64,000 bases of DNA. Source: Sialis fuliginosa. Taxonomy: Eukaryota > Arthropoda > Insecta > Megaloptera > Sialidae. The notes under the pieces were generated by a model. It saw only the letters and a program-made list of their open reading frames with translations. It was not told the DNA's origin and did not search any database. Below, piece after piece: positions 1 to 12,974 of this stretch (its first letter is position 1; each line of letters begins with the position of its first letter). A program made the translations under genes and the position numbers. Location: contig OY540822.1 in assembly GCA_961205875.1 (NCBI GenBank), positions 8,620,501 through 8,684,500 of the forward strand, given 5' to 3'.

Positions 1-115
1 GAAAAAGTCCTGAAATTTTTGTTTGCTTTAAAAATTTTATAATTCAGTTATAAAAGATCTGAAAACATTTCTGAATTTTTTTTTACTATTTTATTTTTTT
101 AGCTACATAAAAAAG

Positions 116-456
116 CAGGGCTTCGAACCTTTCGGTATTCGTTCCGGTTCGAGTAAAAAAAATATATCGGTTCGGTCCCGGTTTTCGTTCCGAAAAAAAT
201 AATGAGTTCCGGTTTTCGGTTCATTTTTTTATTTGTATTAAAAATTTATTTTCTACCATAATTTAGAACATTTTATGGTACTTGTATGATAGCCCTGAAC
301 AACTGAAGTGGGGAGTACGACCATGTTAACGCGCGTATTTTAATATGTACCGAACCAAAAAAAACGATATTATTTTTTCGGTTCGGTTCCGGTTTTCGTT
401 CCGGCAAAAAATAACGGTTTTTCGGATTTTCGGTTTAGTTCCGGTTCGAAGCCCTG
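116..456. mobile_element. Non-autonomous hAT-type MITE
   Basis: The ends are a perfect 14-bp terminal inverted repeat: cagggcttcgaacc at 116-129 and its complement at 443-456. They are flanked by a near-identical 8-bp target duplication, taaaaaag (108-115) and tacaaaag (457-464). CAGGG termini and 8-bp duplications are typical of hAT elements. The interior is made of repeated ttcggttccggttttcg-like units and has no coding potential. Confidence 0.75.
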
Positions 457-497
457 TACAAAAGTCTGAAAAATATGAAACTACTAAATAATATATG

Positions 498-880
498 TAC
501 AGTCGCCTGCATTAATGGTCTTGCAGTTTGTATTCATTTTCGTTTATCACAAACTTAGTAGGCTCCTTCCATTTGGTTATTATAATATTTAAATCATTTC
601 TCCATATATTAAACAAAGACAGATATTTTGAAATTCATTTGCTAGATAAAGAACTACTCTTCGTCTATAGTACTCATATATATTTGTGCGATTAAATTAT
701 CTATTGAAAATTGTACAAGTAAATTTTGTGGCAATAAATATTTGTTATTCCGAATTTTAGTATTTAAATATATTAAACTTGATAGAAAAAGATAACCGAT
801 GATGTTTGTCTTTAAATTTGAAATCTGTTGTAAGCGATTCTAGCCTTTAGGGTGCCAGACGAGTTCTGCAGGCGACTGTA
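498..880. mobile_element. TA-flanked MITE (Tc1/mariner-like ends)
   Basis: A perfect 19-bp inverted repeat (493-511 and 867-885) bounds this stretch. The core termini are CAGTCGCCTGCA and TGCAGGCGACTG, each next to a TA dinucleotide, as expected for a Tc1/mariner-type insertion. There is no open frame of note inside. A related partial sequence starts near 30665. Confidence 0.65.
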
Positions 881-1013
881 CATATAATATAAGCGGAACG
901 GTCGCTATAGAATGAAACGCGTGTTGTAATGGTCAACGTGTTTTTGCGCGGCGAAAAACCTTCCTTGCGTTTGTAGCCTTAATCTTTGAAAGTTTAAACC
1001 TAGCTTTACTTAC

Positions 1014-4000
1014 CAAAAGCTTTCGCTATTGCGACGTTTCCAAGGACAGCAATAACAGGGACAAGAATAATAGAACTCCCTAACTCGTTGCACATTTCTT
1101 CAAAGCTATAAGTCACATTGCCGACAGTAGTTTGGAACGGCGGAGGTTTGAATTCTGGAAGACCACTTCTTACTCGCCCAGTTAAAACAAAAGGGCTACC
1201 ATCAGTCCATGAAGTTTCGAAATAGTACGCTAAAAAGGAGCACGTTATAACGATAATTGCATTACGAGAAGTTGATAAAAGCCATAAAGATTTTTCTATG
1301 ATCTTTTGACGATTCGTCGGCTTCGATCCAGGAGCTGTTAACTTGATGTCTTTAATTTTCTGGAAAATAAATTTTAAACTTTAACTTCAGTATAACTCAA
1401 CATCATATATTTGTTAAAAAATGTCATATTAAGCCCAAAGAGTTACTAGCTTTGTCCGTTCATCAATAGAGTTGTGAAAAATGGAAAATCGCATTTTCAA
1501 GTATTGAAAAAAAAGTTTAAAAACGGATTATTCCAAAATAAAACTAAAATTCACAATATCGTAAACCGGGGTTACTTTGCTCCATTAGTAAAAAGAGTTT
1601 CAATGTAGCTTTACGGTTATACATGATACATAAACTACCAAAAAAAATGTAGCAGTTATTGAAGGTTGCCTTGTAATATGATTGTTGACTAAAATATCGG
1701 TGTATGTTCATTATTAAAGAAACAGCTAGTCAGTAAAGTGATGGTCGATTCTTCTTCATAACTATAAAGTAAGTGTTGTTCCTATTTTTTTGTTGATCTT
1801 AACTTAGGGGATGATACCCAAAGGTAAATAGATTTAAATGTTGATACATTTTTTTATCGTTATCGTGGTACTATTATTATTATTAAACTATTTTTTCAAT
1901 ACTTGAATTTGTCACATTCCATTTTTCATCCCTCCAAGGGTTGTACATCCGCTATCGATGCACGCACAAAGTTGTTACTCTTTGGGCTTTAAAACAACAC
2001 CACATTAATGATTTCTCTGAATTTTTATATTAATATGACAATTTTTAACAAAACTGTGTTACATTGAAAAAGTGTCCCACTAATTGTATGTATAGTAACA
2101 CTTACCCTAAGTACTAGAAGGAATATGATACATCCGATACCCAATCCATAATCCCAAGGATTCGACTGATCGATATTATAGTACACTTCCTTAACTGTAT
2201 CGAGAAAACTATTAGATGCAATTTTTAATCCTAGTAGAGATTTTAATTGCGATACTGCTATGATCACAGATGTAGCCGATGTGAAACCGACAGTTACAGG
2301 CACTGAGATGAAATCAATTAACATGCCTGGAAAAAATAAAACGATTCAATCACAGTTTTTACTATGCTGTCCATTTCTGCATTTTTGTATATGTGGGCGG
2401 AGGGGATGTTCGGCCACTTTACTATACTTACTTATACCTGAAATATACAAGGTATAAGTAAGTATAGTAAAGCCGATTTTTTTCGAAATCCGGATTTTGA
2501 TGAAATTATCCATTTTGACCTTCTCCGAATCCATTCTGACTATTTTCGCGATGAGGTCTGTCTGTAAGCGCTGTAACTCAAATACGACAAATCGTAGAAG
2601 GATGAAATTTTATATTTAATATTAATTTTTGTATGGGAAGAAAATGTCTTATTTTTGAAAACAATCTTTCAACCGGATACGGATGTTTATCTACGTCGAT
2701 TTTTGAATTTTTCGAATTACTTTGAAACTAGCTCCTCTAAAATCGTAGGTTTAATTATATGAAATCAATTTTTTATTTTCATATATATTTTTATTAGAAA
2801 AGTTTTCTTAATCTGGGCCTGACGTTGATCAATTATCATATACACTAAACCAGGGGTCTCCAAACTTAATAATCGTGATAACTACTTTGGAAATTTAATT
2901 TACCTAATGAACTACACAATTTTATCGATCGATGATTAATTTCTATTGATCATAGTTTTTTTCACATGGACATGTTATTTTTTTCTGTATATTGAGTAGC
3001 AATAGAAAAAATAATTTTCAGTCTCGTGATTGACGGTTTGGCGACCATTGAACTAAGATCTTTGGGTTTCTAACAAAAGCCTCATTATAATCGGTTCAGT
3101 AAAAATTACATGGTATACATTAAAAAAATATTTTCATTGTACGCACGATTTTTCGTGAATTTTTGAGGGTCCTTCATGGTAAAAAGATTGGAAACCGCTG
3201 GTACATACATATTGGTATTGATATTAACTTACCAAGATTAAATAGAGCCATCAGTATCTGTACAAGCCCCGAAAGAAAACAAAGAAGTATTGCGAAATCT
3301 GGATTTTTGTTGACAACTTGCTGATATGTCATTAAGGACATTAAGGCGGTTGGTCCTATTGTTATGTCTTGGCAACTTCCGAATATCGCGTAAACGAAAC
3401 ATCCCGCGAATGCAGAATACAGTCCATACTGAAACGGTTCAATAATTTTTAAATATTAATTTTCATATCGAGGGAATACAATTATAGATTAAAATTATGT
3501 ATATTTTTATTTTCAAAAACAAACTTGTTTGTCTAAACGTCAAAATTTATTTAAGAAAAGGTAATCGCAAGCTTTCGATTCACAGAATCATCGTCAATAA
3601 TATTCATGTGAATATTATTGAGATAACGACATCGTTCTCAAATTTAAATCTTTATTAATAGCCTGACGATGATTCTGTGAATCGAAAGCTTGCGGTTTCC
3701 TCTTCTTTAATAAATTTATACGTTTAGACATACAAGTTTGTTTTTATTTATATTTAACGTCACTACTATTATATTATTTTTATTTTCGTTACACCAACGA
3801 ACGGTTTCATCCGCGTTAGATTCGTTTTTATTATCCTTATTAGACCCCTTACAATCGACTATCGCGTACATTAATTTTACATTGTTTTATATGTAAATCG
3901 CAAAACCTATACATACTGGCGATAATCGCGCTGCTAAAAGTCGCTAGAGTGTAAGGGGTTTTACGGTTGAACTTTGTTTTATTTTAATTTTAACCCATTA

Positions 4001-5801
4001 ACGCCCGCCGTACACATTTGTGTACACCTCATTTTATATATCGTGTTGTTTTCTATGGATATTAATTTATAATATTTCCTTTAAAATCAGATGCTAGTAG
4101 TGCAACAAACAAAATATGTTAATGAGTGTTTAAACGTGTTTTAATTGCTGCGAATTATTTGTATATGAATAGAGGCATGTGATTTCGAATTTTGTTTAAA
4201 TCATATGGAATAACTAAAATATACATATAACTTAATTTTTAAATATAATTTATCTAAAAAATGATATCAGAAAAGCAGTCTCACACAAAATAGGCTTCAT
4301 ATAAAAAAAAGTTTTTGTTGTAATATTTAGTTAAATATATTGTATGTTTACTTAATTTCATTTAAAAAAATCTTCTGCATGTTTTTGTTTTCTTTTGGGC
4401 GTTAATGGGTTAATATTAGAGTATTTCATCTAAAATTGACCTTCGTAATAAAGAAGTTATGCAGATAAATGTATCAAAATAAAAAAAAATTAAATTCCCC
4501 TAAAATTTTATGTTTCTAGGCTGTTGAGCCGGTCTCGGTCCGGTCTCGATCCAATTAAATCGTATGATATTTACATTAACGAGCCAGTCTCGAACTGGTT
4601 TCGGTATAATCCTTGCCAGATTCGATCACACTCTAGTAAAATAGGTATTCTTTGGACTATGTTGCATCGGAGCGAGATTGGACTGATATCTATATTGTGA
4701 ATGATTTCATTGTTTATTTATATTTGATTGGAGCGAGACCGGACCGAAACCGGTTTCAGTTTTTTTAAATTAATTTTATTCCATAATGATAATTCGATTT
4801 TTTTTTATTTTGTGTAGGCCTAATATTGAAAAAGGGGCAGTAAAACGTTTATGTATGGGAATCACCCTGTACTCAAATTAAAGGATAACATGTGACTATA
4901 AATAATTAAAATTACAAATTACATTACATTTAATTGATTATTTATTTGTTTACGCATTAAAAACTATATTTACATAATTATTTTATACTAGTTTGCAATT
5001 ATACATTCTAGATTTACTTGAAATGACAACACAGTTAAGTGAGAGCTAACAACCGTATAAATAATTTTTGTGCATGGACGTATGTACTTTTACATATTTT
5101 TATTCAGAAAATTAAGGTAAATGTACATAATTTTGGCTTAGTACATACATAATTAAAAATTAATAAATAAGATAACTTTAAGAGATTTCATTGTCGTTAC
5201 TTCGGATTTCGAAAAGTAACCGAACATAGAATCAATTCAATTAATATCTTCTATGAAATCTCTTATTTATTAATTTTTAATATGTACATTTATCTTAATT
5301 ATGTACTAAAAAAAAGTACGTTTAAATTTGCGTAGTATTGTCTCCAGGCCCATAAAGAGAGGGGGGGGGGGGGGGGTAGGAGGGCCATATGACCCGAGTC
5401 ACTGAGCTAATTTATATTATCTTACATAATACGAGTTCAAACTAGATTTAAGGATAATACGGAATTTATTAGAAATAGAGTAAGGATCCCCTGAAATGTT
5501 GTTTGGCCCAAACCCCACTGAAGCTCTCTCAGGGCCTGATTTTCTCTTTGATAATAAAATAAGTTTGATATAATATTATTTTTGCTGTTAGATTTATTCG
5601 GTAGAATACCTGTGGTTCGAGTCCAGCTAGGGTTGCGTAGGCCAGAGCCTGGGGCATGACGGTGAGGCCGACAGTGACCCCGGCAATAGCGTCCCCTACA
5701 GCTTGTTCTGCGGTGTACTTCCTCAGCCACACACTCATCGGTAGCCGGCGGGAGAGAATTCGCTTCGCCCCTGACGACAACCGCTTGCCGTAGTTCGACA
5801 T
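1014..5801 (-). CDS. SLC26A11-like anion transporter, copy A (3' part off window)
   Basis: This is a sulfate/anion exchanger of the SLC26 (SulP) family, a multi-pass plasma-membrane protein. Coding exons on the minus strand are 5801-5610, 3428-3233, 2326-2106 and 1359-1014, giving 318 codons plus one base. The start ATG at 5801 opens MSNYGKRLSSG. Exon 1 carries the first membrane segment (AGVTVGLTVMPQ). Exon 2 carries the SLC26 signature PQYGLYSAF followed by DITIGPTA. Exon 3 gives FISVPVTVGFTSA. Exon 4 ends in NVAIAKAFG with a GTAAGT donor, so the GRSIDA-like exon and the STAS domain must lie beyond position 1. Exon phases match copies B and C, except that exon 4 is one 346-nt piece where the other copies have an intron. 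The transported ion cannot be told from sequence. Confidence 0.88.
2417..2472. repeat. Perfect 22-bp inverted repeat in an intron
   Basis: The arms 2417-2438 and 2451-2472 are exact reverse complements around a 12-nt loop. The hairpin sits in the third intron of transporter copy A, just upstream of exon 3 in the direction of transcription. It looks like a small fold-back insertion; no terminator or RNA family was recognised. Confidence 0.7.
3514..3746. repeat. Fold-back (hairpin) element
   Basis: The two halves are inverted copies. The core arms contain gcaagctttcgattcacaga near 3566 and its complement near 3670. The outer arms run through acaaacttgtttgtctaaac and gtttagacatacaagtttg. A small palindrome (aatattcatgtgaatatt) sits at 3600-3618. 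The element lies in intron 1 of transporter copy A, and no coding frame is seen. Confidence 0.65.
3747..5609. other. Remainder of intron 1 of copy A: repeats and AT-rich DNA
   Basis: No gene is seen here. It contains a fold-back at 5145-5290 (arms about 35-40 bp around 5151-5191 and 5252-5286), two stretches rich in ccggtctcg-like words near 4530-4760, and a run of 16 G at 5361-5376. Confidence 0.5.
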
Positions 5802-6103
5802 ATTTACTGTGAGTCCACTTCACTACCCTAAAACTGTTTAATTAAATATTTTTAAAATTTTCACCCCATCATTTCCATATGAGTTCCAAAACTCGCTCGT
5901 TCCATTTTAATTTCATATTGTAATGTCAGTTTTAAGCCAAACTTGCTCAATTATATTATAATATGAAAGAATGCCAAAAATTCTTTCAAAATTTGTTACA
6001 TGTTGATTATTTTTTAAAATGGAACTCACCTCCTCATATGTAAAGTTAATTATTTTTTACATAAAGATATATCAATTAATTTTTTTATTTTAAATGTATT
6101 TTG

Positions 6104-6640
6104 CTTCCTCGCAATATCGAATATACGAGAAGCTTTGTGATCGTTTCAGATTGAGACAAAAAAAATGTTCTCCGATTTAAAAATTTTAAATTGATCTTTC
6201 TGTTTCACGTCAAGACAAACACTTTTAGTTCCGTGTCTGTCTGTCTGTTTGTCTGTGTGTATGTGTCTGTCCCCTGAATCTTTGTCATACGCATAACTCA
6301 TGAATCACTGAACCGGTATTGTTGAAACTTGGTCGGATGGTTGGATTTGGCTTGATGACGGTCCCATTTCAAAATCATCAAAATCGTGATTAAGGGGGAG
6401 GGGTGATATCCCAAAATATTTATTTTTTCAAGATATCTCAAGAACGACACATGTTACGTGAAAATTTTATAGAATATTTTTTGTAGAACATTCAATTTCC
6501 TATAATATAGGTCTACAACGTTTGTTGTAAAATATTCCCTTACAAAGATTTATCTCAATTTACTTTAAAAAATCGTGTTTTGTTTTTCTAAATTGATATT
6601 TGCTTGGACATATTAAATGTCATTTTGACGTTTGCATAAC
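6104..6640. repeat. Dispersed repeat family R1, copy 1
   Basis: The block runs from cctcgcaatatcgaatatac through a gtctgtctgtctg stretch and a region like gggatatcaccc. It recurs inverted at about 24040-24375 and 44200-44610. The ends are not sharp, no open frame covers it and the class is unknown. The gtctgtctg stretch followed by a cactgaaccg-like phrase is common in insect interspersed repeats. Confidence 0.6.
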
Positions 6641-7306
6641 TTTAGATTTAGGTAGATTGAAATTGTCAAAAAATTAAAAATATACGAAATAATCAGATGC
6701 GTCTTAAGAAAATTTTCGAACTAATATTTTTTAGTAATATTGCATAAAAATTAAATGGTTAATCAATTCCTGGCAATTTATCTAAACACTATCGGTTTTT
6801 ATTTAAATTGTTGAATAATTAACTACCTTTGGTGAATTTAGCACGAGAAAGCACTGTGCATTTACTTGACAGATGTTTTTTTAATAAGAATGAAATAACA
6901 GTTTAACCCTTCCCCCCTTCACCCCTCGTAAGGAATCATAAGATTTTACTGAACACCCCTCCCCGAAATCGTTTTTAAAAGAGTTGTGATATTTAATTTC
7001 AGAAAATCAGAAAGTTTGAAAACTAACGGCTAGAGGTATCAAGTTGAAATTAATTTTAAATACTAAGGTCTACAGTTTCATAGTTATGTAAAAAAATTTC
7101 AATGCAATAAAAAGATACGGCCTTTCAAAGTGTGTTTTGATACTAACAGGTTACTTCCCGTTGACCTAGAATCTTGAAATTTGGCATGAAGGAAGGTCTT
7201 ATAGCACAAGTAAAGGAAAAAATTCGAAAAAATTATATATGAACTATACATTTTAATTTTTTAAATTGAAAAATGAAAAGCCTAAGTCTTGAGGTGATTT
7301 TGATAT

Positions 7307-7498
7307 GGATCTTGGCTTCTGGGTGTAAACCGCGTCGAATTGGTCGTGTTATCGACCAACGTTTCGTCACACATTGCAGAGCTCTTCTAAAAGTGCATTT
7401 TTAGAAGAGCCTTGAAGACGTCCATTGCAATGTGTGACGAAAAGTTGACCGATAACACGATCAAATCGACGCGGATTACACCCAGAAACCAAGATTCA
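7307..7498. repeat. Fold-back element of the hammerhead-like family, copy 1
   Basis: The arms are 7307-7372 and 7434-7498 and share gatcttggcttctgggtgta and taacacgaccaa-type words with the copies at 31681-31897 and 37553-37652. The central stretch holds caatgtgtgacgaaa, a degenerate version of the motif seen intact in the second copy. Confidence 0.65.
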
Positions 7499-7562
7499 AA
7501 TTAAACCCCATAACTTTTTATTATAATTTTAACAAATTATTGCCCGTCCTATTTTTAACCTA

Positions 7563-8281
7563 TCTATATATATAAAAATGAATGTTCGTTTGTGTGTGAC
7601 TTATAGACTCCGGAATTACTGAACCGATTTCAATGCGGTTTTCACCAATAGTTAGATAATTTTTACGAGCATTATCGTGGCTAATAATATTTTATGAAAA
7701 TCTAAAATTTAACATCAAAAGATGAAAAAGAATCTTTTGCACAGCGTCTTTTGTTTCTATGATCTCAGAGCATAGAACTGTCATTTATAGAAAAACACAG
7801 TAGCTATGGAATATAAGACGCTGAAAACAATTACGATTTGTGAATGTCAGTTAGAATCATGATACCTACAAATGATTATCTTTCCACCATGAGTTTGAAT
7901 GAAAAAATATGCATTTTACAATATAAATAAACGGATTTTTATAAATTACAATAAAGAACTTCCAAGAAAGGTAACCTATTTATTTATTTTTGATTTTATA
8001 CAAATTCTAAGATAAGACCTGGTGTTTCCTGGTAGAAAATATAATTTTACACGATTTTTTCAATAACTACTGAATGGATTTTATTCCGGTTTTCACTAAT
8101 GGATAGGTTAAGTTTAGGTGTATAATTTGTCGATATTTTGGGTAAATTTCATGAAGCCGGAAAAAACAATTCGTGGTGAACCGTGTGTTGTTAGCATGTT
8201 GGGTGGGCATGTCGGGTGGGCATGATTACTTTATGTTTAATTAAATTAATATCCCCGGGCAACACCGGGCCAATGCGCTAG
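7563..8281 (+). mobile_element. Small non-autonomous Helitron
   Basis: The 5' end is TCTATATATATAAAAATG preceded by A. The 3' end has a hairpin (CCCGG 8254-8258, CCGGG 8265-8269, loop gcaaca), then eight bases, then CTAG at 8278-8281 followed by T. TC...hairpin...CTRR inserted between A and T is the structural hallmark of Helitrons. It is 719 bp long, with no terminal inverted repeat, no target duplication and no Rep/helicase frame. Confidence 0.8.
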
Positions 8282-9175
8282 TTAAGTAATAAAAAAATTA
8301 ACAGTTGGTTTAACCAAAAAAGCATTAACTACTACGTCTCTGTGTAATTTAAAATTATTGTTATTGAAAAGAATGCTATCTCATACGTGTATTTTAAAAC
8401 AAATTAATGATAAAAGAGATATAATCTAGCAATAGTAGTGTAATTAATAATAATTATTGATAATAAGCATTGTTGGAGACATTAAGATATTTTTGATAAG
8501 GTTTTATATAATTTAAAAAAATTGGTTTTTTCTGAGAATTTTCATCATTGGAAAAAATTATAAGTAGTATCTACTTATTATTTTTAGGAATTGTGTTTAT
8601 TAATTGTATTAGATACATATTATATAAACATGTATATAAACATGCTTTCTAAATATTTTGCTATAGTTACGGTTACCAAATACTCTAAGAGAGTACAGCC
8701 TTGGCAAATAAGACAAAATGAGGCTGGTACTTAAGCTACCGTCAAAATGCGACGCGATTTGAAATCTCAAGGTTAACGCAGGGACGCTACAACGCTGTCT
8801 TATTTGCCAAGGGTTACATGTACTCAGGGGTGCCGACTTGTTAAAAATATTGGGGGGGGGGGGGAATTTTTTTGGACTCCCTCCTCCATTATATAAGATA
8901 AAATAATAATATCATGTACCCCCCCCCCCCCAAACGTCATAAAATAAAGACATCCCTTAAATTTCGTTTTTAGGTCTAAAGAAAAAATATTTTTCGGACA
9001 TTTCGACATATGAGAGTAAATGCGGTAAAAAATGGTAAACTTTGAACGGCTATATCACAGCCAATTTTCATCGAAAAAACTTTTTCGACCAGTCATATTG
9101 ACAGGCGTGACCTCTACTTTTTTTTCTCCAAAGCATCTCCTATACCTATCTTTACTCAGAAATAAGTTATGAGCA

Positions 9176-9453
9176 ATTAAAACTCATAAACTAACAAAGA
9201 AGTAAATTGAATAGTTAATATCTCAGCTTGGCGCGATCCTATAGACTCAATTTTTTTTTAAAATGTAGCTTACACTATTATCTTTAAGAGTATCACGCAC
9301 TTAAAGACCCTCGCGACCTCCTTCCCTTTTTAAAAACAAATTAAAACTCATAAACTAACAAAGAAGTAAATGTTTAGTTAATATCTCAGCTTGGCGCGAT
9401 CCTACAGACAAAATTTTTTTTTTAAATGTAGCTTGCAATATTATCTTTAAAAG
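9176..9453. repeat. Direct repeat of about 112 bp
   Basis: The unit beginning attaaaactcataaactaac and containing ctcagcttggcgcgatcct occurs at 9176-9287 and again at 9340-9451, an offset of 164 bp. The two are highly similar but not identical. It is probably a local tandem duplication inside a repeat. Confidence 0.7.
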
Positions 9454-9714
9454 TAATATATAATTCATATTTTTCTATTTTTCATGGAATTTATTTTGTA
9501 AAAATACATCTGCCAAGTAAATGCACAGTGCTTCCTCGTGCTAAATTCACCAAAGGTAGTTTACTATTGAACAATTTAAATAAAAATCGATTGTTGATAC
9601 CCTTGAAAAATAAACATTTTGTAGTACAGAGCATTCACTAAAAATTTGGACCTGATATATTCATTTGTTTTTGTTTTATTAAATAGTTAATAATAAAACG
9701 ATGCTTGTTTTTGA

Positions 9715-10055
9715 TTAACAATAAAAGTTTTTGTAGAACTTTTATTTTTGTATAATTGTTTGTATGTGTTCCCAAAGACTTATATAATCGATTGCCACAA
9801 TAAAAAAATCAATACTTTGGCAAATAGTAGCACTTAAATCTTATTGTTGAGTTTTTTCATTATAAACCAATTCAATTGTTTCATAGAACTAGCAATATTA
9901 ATAGCCAAAATCTATTGGTGAAAATCGCATTAAAATCGGTTCAGTAGTTTTTGAAATATTTGATGTATAATACACACTACACAATTTTTACAAAAAATGA
10001 TTGTTTATACAATTAATTAACTCTACCTTCAAAAAATGAAAGTTATTTTTGTATC
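9715..10055. repeat. Single-arm relative of the 56-kb palindrome
   Basis: The sequence matches one arm plus the loop of the hairpin at 56001-57078 (shared gtgttcccaaagacttatat and aaaatcggttcagtagtttt). It shows that the arm exists as an independent dispersed repeat. Confidence 0.6.
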
Positions 10056-11302
10056 TTAAATCGGAGCATACTTAGGGCATTATTCTAAACGATATTTGTA
10101 ACAAATCCTATGAGTGGCAAAACTGTCAAAAAAAAACCTGTTTTAGCCTCCACAGCCTGGTCGAATATCTTAATTAAATGTTTTAAACAAAAAACTGAAA
10201 AAAACATTTTTCTGTTTCTCTCACAAGTTAGTCCCGGTTCATATAAGTTTGGGAACCCCTGGAATAGGGGATTATTATTGTAACTCGATTCAATTTAATG
10301 TTCTCAGATTTAGAAGTTAGTTAATTTATAATAGTTTTTAATTTATAAATAAGTAAAACTTGATCAAAACTAATTTATAATAGTTTGAAGTAGTTGAAAT
10401 AAATAAAATAAATGTGTTTAAGGTGAACTTTTTTTTTATCATGTCCAAGTTGTGGCCCGATTTCCTAAGTAAATTTTTTAGCGAATGTCAGTAAATTTTT
10501 GCGAAATGGGGTCGCGGCATTGTTTTCACAAGTAAAATTCCACATTAATTACTTTAAATATAACAGAACTTACCAGATGAAAATGAATATTTTATCTTAC
10601 AAACAATGTTTAAATATATCACCAATTTTTCATCATTAATACACAGTTCAACATTTTTCACGTTTAATTTGTCAATATATTTATTAAAATAAAAAAACCT
10701 TAACACTAGTAAAACAAATGATTTAAATTTTCACTCTACATATTTAGCACAGTGTACTGTTGCAGTAGAAATCTTAAATATACTTGTATAGTGGATAGAA
10801 ATCAGAATTTCGTTATAGAAGGTTTGATCGGCGAAAACACGTGCCTATGTTTATAATCGACTAGGGGGAGAGGGGAGGTTCTCATTGCCGTAGTGGGGGA
10901 TAAATTATGTACATGATTATACCCCTCTTTAGAAGCCAATGCATATATCTAGTATTTTTTTGTATACTTGTTTTCATGAGCAGGTAGTATTATTTGTCGA
11001 TATAAAAAAAAAGGATTTTACTGTATAGGGTATTTAATTTTACTATAGTGTATAGGGAAATTAATGTTACATTAGATACATGCAAATACATATTTACCTT
11101 TCTCTTCATATCTTTTGGGTATATATTAAATTAAAAAATTATTTTACATATTGTAAGTGCAAAAATTAAATATTGTATCACAATGAGGAATTTCACAGAT
11201 AAAAAATATGTAAGATAAAAAATATGAGATATTGCAGCGAATTTACAACGAAACTAAACATGAAATGTGCTTTAGTTGGTGGATTTTTCTTTATAAAAAT
11301 CT

Positions 11303-12053
11303 ATAAGATACTGGCACCTGTCTTGGATATGACCCCAGTAATGGCTATTTTTTAATTAAATGTATTGAATTAGATATATTTGTTGATATTTGATTATTAC
11401 CATTTCTGAATATTAATTTACCGGTGTTTTTTAAAGACTTTCCAGCGGATTATTTCCAATATAATGAATTTTCAGAAAAAATGAAAAATAAAGAAAGAAA
11501 AGTCGAACCTGAAAACCCATTAAGGTGACCTTTTCATGGTCAACCCATATTGTCAGTATTGAGCCCCCTTGAAACCATGAAACTTTTGTATGAAACATTT
11601 TCTCTGAAAATTCATTATTTTGGAAATAACCCGATATATACATTTAACTGTCTTACAGCATGATTTGATGACAATCGACCAATAGGTGTGAAAATATTAG
11701 TATAATTTATTTATTAATTATTATATTATCATAGCAACTGCTTTACATTGTTTCAAATTTGACGATTCTTTCTTTTATATCTTTTGTGTTGTAGTACTTA
11801 TCATTAGCAAGTGCCCATCACTGCATGCTCATTACTGGTTTTACTTTATCCATTACTGGAGAAAAAACATAAATAAAATAAAAGGTTATTATTTAAAAAA
11901 CAAACTATATTTGCATACTTTGGTAATTAAATTGATTAAATAAAGAGTTGTTTTATTAGTAACATGAGTTTATGAGAATTATAAAAAAGCTCGTCAATCA
12001 AAAAACAGTAAACCTTGCTCTTATAGCGGCCATAACTGGTGCCAGTACCTTAT
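11303..12053. mobile_element. TIR element family T1, copy 1 (with an insertion)
   Basis: The ends are ataagatactggcacctg and ctggtgccagtaccttat, an imperfect inverted repeat. The same family occurs at 30756-31219 (inverted) and 40600-41160. This copy is longer because about 200 bp, itself with inverted ends, is inserted near 11423-11640. No coding potential is seen. Confidence 0.7.
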
Positions 12054-12974
12054 ATATTTTAAATTTGATCCACAAGTGTACAAAATGATAAATGGAAATT
12101 TATAAAATGGGAATTTTAAAAATGGGAATTCATGTTATTTATTTTTTTCAATTGTTCTTTCATTAGCATAATGAACATTATGTAATGGCTATTAATAAAT
12201 TTAAAATAAAGGATGATTAGATACAGAAATATTCATTTAAACATAATATTAGTATTAACAATGTCAAATAAAATTCTTGTATGACTAATAATTGTTTGTA
12301 ATACGTTAGTATTAATATTTATATAAATCCAACAACAAAATGCATTGAATTTTTTTTATTAAATAGCAATAAATATTATTTTATAATATTGTTTTTCCAA
12401 GGTTTTCTTTTAACTAAACATAGATTTATATTTAGGTTTTTTCTATAATTTTTATATTTGCTACACAAATAGAAAATATAATTTTAATTTTGCTTAAAAA
12501 TTTAATTAACTACGCAAAAAATGGGCATATTAATTACTTCTCTCGTTTGTACTAACTTTTACTGCATTGTCGAACTTTTCAATTTCTTATATTTTGCATG
12601 GAAAAATCAAATAAATTACCAGATTGAGATTTGGTAAGGTTTATCTATATATTTTTTATTATTTCATCAAATATCGGCTGGAATTCTCCTCTTCCGACTT
12701 ATATGTAGATATTAAATCATTTTTTAATCCCCTAAACATTAATAATTTATTTCAACGCAACCCCCAGGCTATTATTTTTAATTTGTATTGTGATTAATGT
12801 CCGTCGAAAATATTCCCTAATCTTTCCTCAAAGATATATATTTGTCAGTGTCGTAATCTAGATTTTTTAGGAGAAGGGGGTGGGGGGTGGGGTAAATATT
12901 TATAATTACATAATTAGTTTTAAAATTATGTAAATTAACATAAAATTATGTAATTATAAACAACAAAAAATTAT

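Larger units (their letters stand above)
6792..9593. mobile_element. 2.8-kb segment bounded by inverted repeats
   Basis: About 95 bp at 6792-6888 recurs inverted at 9497-9593. Shared words include ggtgaatttagcacgag and cactgtgcatttacttg. This could be one transposon with later insertions (a fold-back and a Helitron lie inside) or two separate insertions of one repeat in opposite orientation. No transposase frame was found inside. Confidence 0.4.

Noticed and set aside
4500..4760. Satellite made of ccggtctcg-like words
   Set aside because: The words are scattered and irregular; no repeat period could be shown by eye.
5437..5823. Longer alternative open frame over transporter copy A exon 1
   Set aside because: It overlaps the SLC26 exon in another frame; the exon frame carries the conserved family sequence and a proper donor.
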